Below, piece after piece: positions 56,668-64,000 of a stretch of 64,000 bases of DNA (position 1 is its first letter; every line of letters starts with the position of its first letter). The stretch spans positions 52,387 to 116,386 of the forward strand of contig PDHQ01000086.1 of the NCBI GenBank assembly GCA_003339415.1, given 5' to 3'. The notes under the pieces are model-generated. The model was not told the origin of the DNA and made no database searches. It worked only from the letters and a program-made list of their open reading frames with translations. The translations under genes were made by a program, and so were the position numbers. The DNA is from Ophiocordyceps camponoti-saundersi (nom. inval.). Its lineage: Eukaryota; Ascomycota; Sordariomycetes; Hypocreales; Ophiocordycipitaceae.

Positions 56668-56968
56668 TATTAAGTAGTTTTTATATATATATATATAAAG
56701 TAAAGAAAGTAAAAGTAACTTAAATTATATATAATTAAAATAAATATCCTTCTTACTTTATATAAGGAAGGACAGCTATATAACTAGTTAATATTTTACT
56801 CCTTATACCTCCTTATTTATTATAAGATATCTCTTAGCTCTTAAGTTATATAAGTTATAACTTAAGTATTAATATATAAGTTATTATAAGCTTTTATTAT
56901 ATCTAAGGTATCCTTTATATATATATTATATAATAAATATAAAGGGGTATAAGATAATAATATTAATA
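56668..56968. repeat. Right LTR of the 9.2-kb element
   Basis: More AT-rich than its partner: most remaining C or G of the left copy appears here as T or A. It is followed directly by the duplicated GTTAT. Confidence 0.85.
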
Positions 56969-57289
56969 GTTATAAAATAGCTTATAAAGCGTATAAATAG
57001 TAGCGAAAATAATACTTTTAAGAAAAATACCTTTTTATTATAAACGTATACCCGTAAGTCCTAGGCTCGTATGCCCCTCGCCTAGTAGGTAAAAATAATC
57101 GGGGACTAATTAATAATCGGGGATAAGACCTAGATAGCTAGTTAGCGCTAATATATACTTTTTATATAGCTTCCTTATAGAAAAATTATATTCCTTTACT
57201 TAAAGGTGCCTATCTTATAATCTAAAGTTAAAATAATCGATTATTTACTTATATTAACTGCCGCTTAGGCTATTCTAGATTCTCGTGAT

Positions 57290-59380
57290 GCTATCGCGAG
57301 ATAGCACGAATAAGCCCGCACGGGTAAGGCAGCGCCCGAGAGGCCTCTTACGATCCGAGCCGCCGCTGCCTAATATAGGGTTAGTAAGTCCTATATTAAT
57401 TATACTATTAAATAGCTTCTAGGGTATCGTAATATACGTTCTAAGGGGCGCCTAGCCTTATTAAATAAGGATAAAGATAATACCCTTATTACCTTTATTC
57501 TTTAGCTATAGAAGGGCGGGTTTCCCGTAAATAAGGTATAGATTATAAACGCTACCGCTACCCTTCTTCGGCGGCGAGATCCCGATATAGCTTATCCTTC
57601 TAATAGATAGTATAGGTATTAGATTAAGGCTTACGGAGAGCTTCGTTTAAGTATAATTAAGGCTATTAAGAGGTCGAGGCGCGGCGTTAAGGTAGGGAAT
57701 ATTAGGAACATTATGTCCTTCTTTATAGGGCTTAAATTAGTTATTCGTAATTATTAGATTAGGGCCTTAGAGGTTTAGAACGAGGACGAATACGGTATTC
57801 GAATTAGCAGCCTAAAAGAGCGTATTTCTATAGTTATCGTTAGATCTACCTATTATACGCGCCCTAAGGTAACTAACCTAGGCGATTAAGAGTCTTATAC
57901 CTTAATCGGCGCTATAAATACTATTAGTAATATAATACCTCCCTAGCTTATCTTTAAGACCTTCCTAACCGAGTCTTAAGCGTCGATCGAAGGCCCTAAT
58001 AATATTCGCTTTTACCGGATAGATATAAGCTTTAGTAACGCCGAGATTATACTCGAATAGGTGTATTATTTTAATAGGATATTATAGGATAAGTCTGCCC
58101 GCGCTTAAAAAAGCAGATTAACGCTTCTTAGCTAGTTTAGCTACGATAAATAGTGCCGAGATAAGGTAAGGAGGGATACTAAGTTAAATATTATTCTTAT
58201 AAATAAGAAGATCTTAAAGCTTCTTATTATCGATAGCTTTAGCGGCTATATAGACTTACCTTTTATCGAATATTACCTTAAATTCGATATCCTAATTATT
58301 ATTTTCCCGCCGCACTTAACGTATTTCTTATAGCCTCTTAATATAGGCGTTTTTTAGCCCTTAAAGGTAGTATAGTAGAAAGTCCTTTAGGAGTTTTTAT
58401 AAAGCGGCGAGATTAGCTTTAAACGCCTCGATTTCCTAGAGTTATTTTAGCAGACTTTTAACGATAGCTTTAAAATATACTATATTATACGAGGCTTCGA
58501 AAAAATAGGTATCTAGCTAGTAACCCCGAAGTTCGCGATCGAATTCTTTTAAAAAAAGCGTATTTAGGCACGTAAGAAGATCGAGGAAGGCTATGCCTCT
58601 CTTTTACCGTAAGAAATACGATTTAAATAAGCCGCCGATATCGTAAATAATATTAGGCGAAGATATAGTAATATCTTTAGCTCTCCCTCGTGCGAGAGGC
58701 TTCGGATTATAAGTAAAGCTATTATAAAAGCTATTATTATTAAAAATAACCTTTTAAAGTATTTAGAATCCCGTATAGATCGGCTTTAAAAGCTTTCTCG
58801 TAAGCTAAAGCGCGGTAAGGCTATTAAGGCTACTAAAAGTATATTTTATACCTCTTTAACGAGCCTTAGAGAGATCTAAGCTTCTATATAACTAACGTAG
58901 GAAAAAGAGGTAGAAAAAGTATCGCGTTAATAGCTTCGGATTACTTAATAGCTTCTTTAGTAAGAAAGGAAGGAAATATAGCTTTAGTACTAAGTAGAAA
59001 AATACTAAGTTATTAATAGCCGGCGCCGAAGACTTACGATCTTATAATAGCTCGAATAAAGGGATAAAAAGAAAGAATTCCTTAACCTCGAGATAGCTAA
59101 CGAGACCTTTAAACGCCTCTTTAAACCGAAGCCTCGCTAGGATCGCGATCTTAGGCGTCGAACGCCGCCGCCGCTAGCTTTAGAGATAGAAGAAGAGCAG
59201 AGAAAGGCACGGCGCGAGAGGCGTTAGTAAGAGGCTATCGCAGCCCACGAGGGAGGAGGTTTTAACGAATTTATTAGCATTTAATTAGATATATTATAAG
59301 CCTTAACTTTATCGATCGAGATTATTATATAAAGGGAGCCTAAAAAGGCAGAAGAGGCAGAATAAGACGAGTTAATCGAT
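57290..59380 (+). pseudogene. DDE-superfamily (Fot1/pogo) transposase relic
   Basis: One plus-strand frame reads as a pogo-type transposase interrupted by stops at Gln and Trp positions. Near 58,225-58,360 it contains LLIIDSFSGYIDLPFIEYYL and then FPPHLTYFL with a stop before PLNIGVF, the region that holds the second catalytic Asp of the DDE_1 family. Upstream, about 57,680-57,830, is a readable segment IRNIMSFFIGLKLVIRNY. I cannot place the first Asp or the DNA-binding helix-turn-helix exactly. No functional product is possible. Confidence 0.8.
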
Positions 59381-59406
59381 AATATACTTACTAAATAAGC
59401 GCCTTA

Positions 59407-59590
59407 CGATACCTTGCCTCCCTTATCGCTATAGCTGCCGCCTTTCGAGCCTCACGATACCCTGCCTCCCTTATCGCCGCGGCTGCCGCCCTTCGAGCCT
59501 CACGATGCCCTGCCTCCCTTATCGCCGCGGCTGCCGCCCTTCGAGCCTCACGATGCCCTGCCGCCCTTATCGCCGCGGCTGCCGCAGCTG
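59407..59590 (+). repeat. 48-bp tandem repeat inside the pogo element, about four units
   Basis: Units of the form cgatgccctgcctccctt...gagcctca, 48 bp, repeat almost four times. Unlike the surroundings these keep TpG and CpA (GATGCCCTGCC, CCTCACG). The repeat makes an Ala-rich open frame on the minus strand (59391-59681), which I regard as an artefact of the repeat. Confidence 0.85.
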
Positions 59591-59609
59591 CCCTTATTAA
59601 CGGCGCCGA

Positions 59610-59750
59610 ATACGCTCTCTTAGGCACGGAATACGCTCTCTTTAACACCCTTAAAGGCACGAAAAACGCTCTCTTTAGCATACCCTTAAAGGCACGGAAT
59701 ACGCTCTCTTTAATACCCTTAAAGGCACGAAAAACGCTCTCTTTAGCATA
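59610..59750 (+). repeat. Tandem repeat around GGCACGGAATACGCTCTC
   Basis: Several imperfect copies of a unit of about 30-36 bp (ggcacggaatacgctctc plus tttaacacccttaaa, or ggcacgaaaaacgctctc plus tttagcata). It follows the 48-bp repeat and precedes the right inverted repeat of the transposon. Confidence 0.75.
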
Positions 59751-59974
59751 AAATAATACTCTCTAGATAGCTTTAATTAAAATATACTCTTTAATAATAA
59801 GTAATGCCTTTATCTCGCGAGGAATATATTTTTTTAGTAGGGGTGCTACTAAAAAGGTACGTAGCGGCAGTAGCGTATCCCTTAGGTCTTATCAGGTCTT
59901 ATCCCCGATTATTAATTAGTCCCCGATTATTTTTACTTACTAGGCGAGGGGCATATAAGCCTAGGACTTACAGG

Positions 59975-61196
59975 TACTTATAATAAGCTATTTATAACTT
60001 ATAAATAATAGTTAAAAAAAGATAAGCTATTACTTTACCTGCTTACTCTTATATTAAAAAAGTACCTAGCTAGCGCGCTTAGCTTACGCTAGAGTTTCTT
60101 ACTTATATTAACTACTTATAAATTATATTAACTATTACTTATATTATATTACGCTTAGTAACTAATTTTTACGCCCTTTTTATACTTAAGTAATAATAAT
60201 TTTTTATACTTATCCCTATTACTAATAATATAATTACTATACTTACCTTATATATTTTAACTTATAGTATATTTTTAATAATAATATAATATTAATAATA
60301 ATAATAATAATAATAAGGCGCCCTTATTACTAGCTTTAACTTTTTCGCTTTATAATATAAAGTATCTTTTTAATAATAAAAGGAATAATAATAATAAATT
60401 CTTAAATAATAATAAAATAAGTAAGTTACTTAAATTATAAATTACTAAATAAATATTAATATATAAAAATAAGAAAATAAAGAAAAAAATAATATCTTTT
60501 ATTAAATAATTATAGCGCTAACTAGTTTATATAATATATTAAGCTTACTTATTACTTTACTATATATTACTTTTAATCACTTATATATATTACTTAGCTT
60601 TTAATTACCTAGCGCTTATACGCGGTACTTATCCTCCCCCCTTATTATATATTAATAAAATAAGTTTACGCTAACGCCCGCGCGTAGTATATATAGCTTA
60701 GGAGCGGGATAAGTAAAACTCCTACTATTAATATTATATTAAATATTCTCCTAGCTTTAAAGTATACCCTCCCTTATATTAAAATATATTTATTATAAGT
60801 TAATATTAGCGCTAAGCTATAGCTAGCGCTATAATAGTCTCTTAAGTTACTTAATTATAATAAAAAATTATAAGAAAAAGGTAAAAAAGGTAAATAATAG
60901 CTTAAACTAATATAAAAAAAGAGAAAAAGTAAATAGATAAAAAATAAAGGGGAATAAGGGGTAAGAGGGTAATATTATACTTATATAATAAGGGGGGAAA
61001 ATTACTTAAAAGGGATAATTAACTATAAGGGGCGCTTAAATAAATATATAATTAAGTTTACTTTAAGTTATTATAAAAGCGTATATCTTTTTATATAAAC
61101 TTAAAATAGTTTAATATTATATAATATTTAAAGCTATTAAGTAGCTTTTAAATTAAAATAATATAACTTTTTTATTTTATAAAAATAAGTTAATAT
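59975..61196. other. AT-rich RIP-mutated spacer
   Basis: No coding sequence or recognisable element. A (TAA)n microsatellite lies near 60,291-60,315. Confidence 0.5.
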
Positions 61197-61895
61197 AAAG
61201 GATTTAGGCTACGCTTAAATAGCTAAGTTATATAAAGGGTGCTTAGTTAAGTTTATATATATAATAAGCGCGGGGTATATATAAGTATATATAATTAGTT
61301 AGCGCCGCGCGTAGGATAAGCGCGGGCTATATATAGATTATAACTTTAAGTATATATATTTTATATACTTTAGAACCTCTTAAGTTATTTTATATTAATA
61401 AAGTTAGCTTTTTATAAATATTAAAAAGTATAAGACTTTTATAGTAAAATAACTTTAATTATAAATAACTTTAATACTTAATAAGCTATTATTACCTAGC
61501 TTTTAAAGTAATAAGCTATTATTATAGAGCTTTAAAGCTTTATATACTAATAGTACTAATTTATATAGCTTTTTAAGTAATAGTAATTATAACCTTACTA
61601 TAAGCTATTACTTCTTAGATTACTATTTAATAATAATAAGAACCTTTTTCTAATATAGCGCTTTTTTATATTTTATAAGCTATAAGCAGACTAAGCTTTT
61701 ATTAATATTACTTATAACTAATAAATATTTTTATATTAATATTTATTTTTTATAGTTTAAGCTAAGGTAGCTTTATTTTTTAAATAAAATACTAAATATA
61801 AATATAACTTTAATTACTATTTTAAGTTACTTTAATATTATATTTACTAACTTATACTAGCGTTAAATAATTATAATAAAGCTTAAATACTTTAT
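61197..61895. mobile_element. Truncated second copy of the 939-bp inverted-repeat element
   Basis: Matches 46351-47045 in the same orientation over about 700 bp, and differs mainly by transitions (for example GCGCGGGG here against the AT-rich form GTATAAGG in the first copy). The right inverted arm is missing. This copy keeps more C and G and so is the better witness of the original sequence. Confidence 0.8.
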
Positions 61896-63190
61896 ATAAA
61901 GCGCTTTTAAGTTTTTTTTTAATTTTCTTATTTATTTTAAAGCTAAGCTTATTTTAGTAAATAGTGCTAAATAAGCTAATAAGATTAAAGTTATACGCTT
62001 TTATTATATTTTTACGCTAGCCCTTTATTAGTATTATATAAAGTATAATATTCCCTTAACTAAGTATATTATCGCTATTACTAAGATCCGTGCTATTATT
62101 ATAAATATTAAGTTTTTCCGCCTTAAAAATAAAAGCTAAACGCTTTTATTTTCCGCTTCTAAGCTATTTTAAGATATTTTAATAATTAATATATATTAGA
62201 CTAGCACTTAGCTACGCTTTAGTAAATATAGTAGCCCTCCTTTTTAAAGCTAAAATAGCTATAGCGGTAAAACTTATTATTAAGTAACTAAAGCTAGTAA
62301 TAATAAGATTATAAAATAGCGCGCTAAGGGCCGCTACCTTTACTATAATAATATTAGCTATTTCTTATATAAGTATAAGCTTAATCCTCCCTTATTAGCT
62401 TTTTTAGTTTATTTTATAAATATTATAAAAAAAGAGGAGAACCTTACCTTAAACTAAGGAAATAAATCCCTCTTATATTAAGTCTTTTATAAGGGGAGGA
62501 TTTTTATAATAATATTATTTATAAAATACTAAATAACTATTTTATAAATATTAGTTAGAATATAAACTCGCCTCCCCTTTTTCTTTTTATACTTATAAAT
62601 TTTACTTTTTTTATTATTATATAAGCAGATAATAGCTATAATTACTATACTACTATAAGCGAATCTTTTATATAATATTATTAGCTTAAGTAAATTCCCC
62701 TCTCTTACTTATAAGTAATTTATATTATTATATAAATATATTATTAATAGCGCGTGCACTTTAAGCTATACTTATTTACTTACTACTTTATCCGCTTTAT
62801 AGCTAATATTAATAGCTAGTAATTACTTATAATAATATATATAATCTTAAGCCTTATTTAAAACTTAATCCTTATAAGGGATTAGTCTATAACTAATTAT
62901 AATTAGATAGGGGGGATTATAGCGGATATATTTAGGTTTTCCTAATAGCGCTTAGTTATCGCGCGGGGTATATAGCTAGCTTAGGAGGGGGGCTTCTCTC
63001 CCCTTTTCTTTCTCTCTTCGATAGCTTTAATTATAACTCTACTTTAGCTTATTTTTATAGTTACTTTAGTAAGACCTTTATATTAATTAAAGCTCCTCTT
63101 ACCGCTAACCGAATATAAGAGTAAGATCTTAGTATAGAACGCTATTAAATTCTACTTATATTAAAGCCGCTCTCGGCTCGTTCCGGCCTA
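61896..63190. other. AT-rich RIP-mutated spacer
   Basis: No gene is recognised. A moderately GC-richer stretch with C/T-rich runs lies at about 62,930-63,120, and may be the leader of the Gag-like relic that follows. Confidence 0.45.
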
Positions 63191-63900
63191 GACTCTTAGC
63201 TAGCCGCTATATATGCTAAATTTACGATTAATAGAGCTATAATTAGGGAGCCTAAGTCTTAGTTTTACTATATCTTTTCTCGTCTCGGCACCTTCTAGTA
63301 AACGTTCCTTCTATACGTTATTACGGCTATAGATTTTTCTTACTAGCTTAAAGCCTTTTTAGCGTACGTTTCTAAGCTTCTTAGGAAAAGTTATAAAGAG
63401 CGCCGAGTAAGTTTTTCCTTAATTAAGATATATTAGGGGCTATTAAAGCCCTTTAAAGAATATATTACGAGGTAAGAATATACCCTCTTCGAGGCTAGAC
63501 TATTATATTAGTCCAACTACGCTAAGATTATTCTACTCTTATCCGGGCTACGTAAGGAGTTATAAGAGCGCTTAGATTATAAGAACTAGCTTACGATATA
63601 TATAGCCTTCGTTAGCTTTCTCCGAGGCTTTAATAAAGTATTTAGTTTCGGGAATATTCCTAACGCGCTAGTTAATTTACCGCCCCCTTTTTCTACTAAC
63701 CTAATAAATATTATATTTATATAATCTTATTCTAGCATTACTAAGCGCCGGCGTTACTATTAGTATAACTAGATTAGTTATTTTAAGTATAATTATTTAA
63801 AGCTTTATAAGTAAATAAGGATATTAAGGTTAAGGCTTTCTATAAGTAAAGCGGGGTAGTTAAAAGTAGATTTAGAGTATTTTAATTAAGGGGATAACGA
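63191..63900 (+). pseudogene. Gag-like retrotransposon relic
   Basis: One plus-strand frame from about 63,345 to 63,800 reads through with stops only where CAG, CAA or TGG codons would be expected. It contains KPFKEYITR, YTLFEARLLY, ILLLSGLRKEL, FVSFLRGFNKVFSFG and NLPPPFSTN, which resembles a capsid (Gag) segment of an LTR element. No zinc knuckle or polymerase is visible before the window ends, so the class is open. Confidence 0.5.
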
Positions 63901-64000
63901 GTAAGGAGGGATAAGTATACGCTAGATATTATAGCCCGGGTAATTTCTAACTTCGTTACGTTACCTTATATAGGGATAGTTTACGCGCGGCTTAGGCGCG

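Larger units (their letters stand above)
47775..56968. mobile_element. 9.2-kb LTR retrotransposon, RIP-destroyed
   Basis: Direct repeats of 303 bp (left) and 301 bp (right) begin TATTAAGT and end TAATA; TA at both ends is what RIP would make from TG...CA. A 5-bp target duplication GTTAT lies at 47770-47774 and 56969-56973. The left LTR is less mutated than the right. A pyrimidine-rich stretch directly after the left LTR (gactttttcttttt) would be a polypurine tract on the other strand and hints at minus orientation. The interior is too decayed for me to read a polymerase, so copia or gypsy is not decided. GC-richer patches near 53,240-53,770 and 54,540-55,000 stand out in the interior, unexplained. 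Confidence 0.85.
57051..59974 (+). mobile_element. Fot1/pogo-type DNA transposon, RIP-mutated
   Basis: 2924 bp, bounded by inverted repeats of about 81 bp that begin CCCGTAAGTCCTAGG (left) and CCTGTAAGTCCTAGG (right, reverse complement). TA lies outside each end, as for the Tc1/mariner-pogo superfamily. The inverted repeats contain two copies of AATCGGGGA. The interior carries a plus-strand DDE transposase relic. The element begins only about 80 bp after the LTR retrotransposon. Confidence 0.9.
45665..64000. other. AT-rich compartment of RIP-mutated repeats
   Basis: About 18 kb, without any open frame of 60 codons except one low-complexity frame inside a transposon. TpA is dominant and CpG persists in islands, as RIP leaves it. 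The compartment contains the elements listed separately. It could be a pericentromeric or subtelomeric block or an internal AT-isochore; no telomere repeat array or centromere marker is visible. Confidence 0.85.

Noticed and set aside
59391..59681. Minus-strand Ala-rich frame of 96 codons
   Set aside because: Produced by the 48-bp tandem repeat inside the pogo element; antisense to the transposase.

Overview
The window is nuclear DNA of a filamentous ascomycete (Pezizomycotina). The evidence is short spliceosomal introns (49-89 bp) with GT..AG ends and CTAAC-like branch sites, fungal-type proteins throughout, and repeats in which CpA and TpG are almost absent while CpG survives. That last pattern is the signature of repeat-induced point mutation (RIP). 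A Sordariomycete, perhaps Hypocreales, is my guess from the look of the proteins only.

Positions 1-14.9 kb are a compact housekeeping block: a SWIB-domain chromatin/Pol I factor (UAF30-like, +), the ribosome-collision E3 ligase HEL2 (+), the unfolded-protein sensor IRE1 (-), translation factor eIF3b (-) and chaperonin subunit CCT2 (+). eIF3b and CCT2 share a 434-bp divergent promoter. Four of these five genes serve protein synthesis or folding.

From 14,967 to 20,897 a complete Ty1/copia retrotransposon sits just behind CCT2. It has two 150-bp LTRs, a perfect 5-bp target duplication (GATTA) and a polypurine tract. Its interior has been destroyed by RIP, but the outer parts of the LTRs are intact.

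From 20.9 to 39.5 kb normal genes resume, separated by long spacers full of short repeats: a divergent TBC-domain protein, a delta-12 fatty acid desaturase, a Na+/K+-ATPase-like P-type pump, an intron-containing tRNA-Arg(UCU), a flavin-carrier/TRP-like membrane protein and an unassigned three-exon membrane protein.

From 40.9 to 45.5 kb, at the edge of the repeat compartment, lie two intact genes in the same orientation. One is a Gag-derived protein with a CCHC zinc knuckle and a tandem 7-residue repeat but no pol. The other is a 989-residue TPR-CHAT (caspase-like) protease. This pair is the most interesting part of the window.

From about 45.66 kb to the end is an AT-rich, RIP-destroyed compartment with no intact gene. 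I can resolve a 939-bp element with terminal inverted repeats of about 245 bp, a 9.2-kb LTR retrotransposon with target duplication GTTAT, a 2.9-kb Fot1/pogo-type DNA transposon with inverted repeats of about 81 bp and TA flanks, a truncated second copy of the 939-bp element, and a Gag-like relic near the right end.
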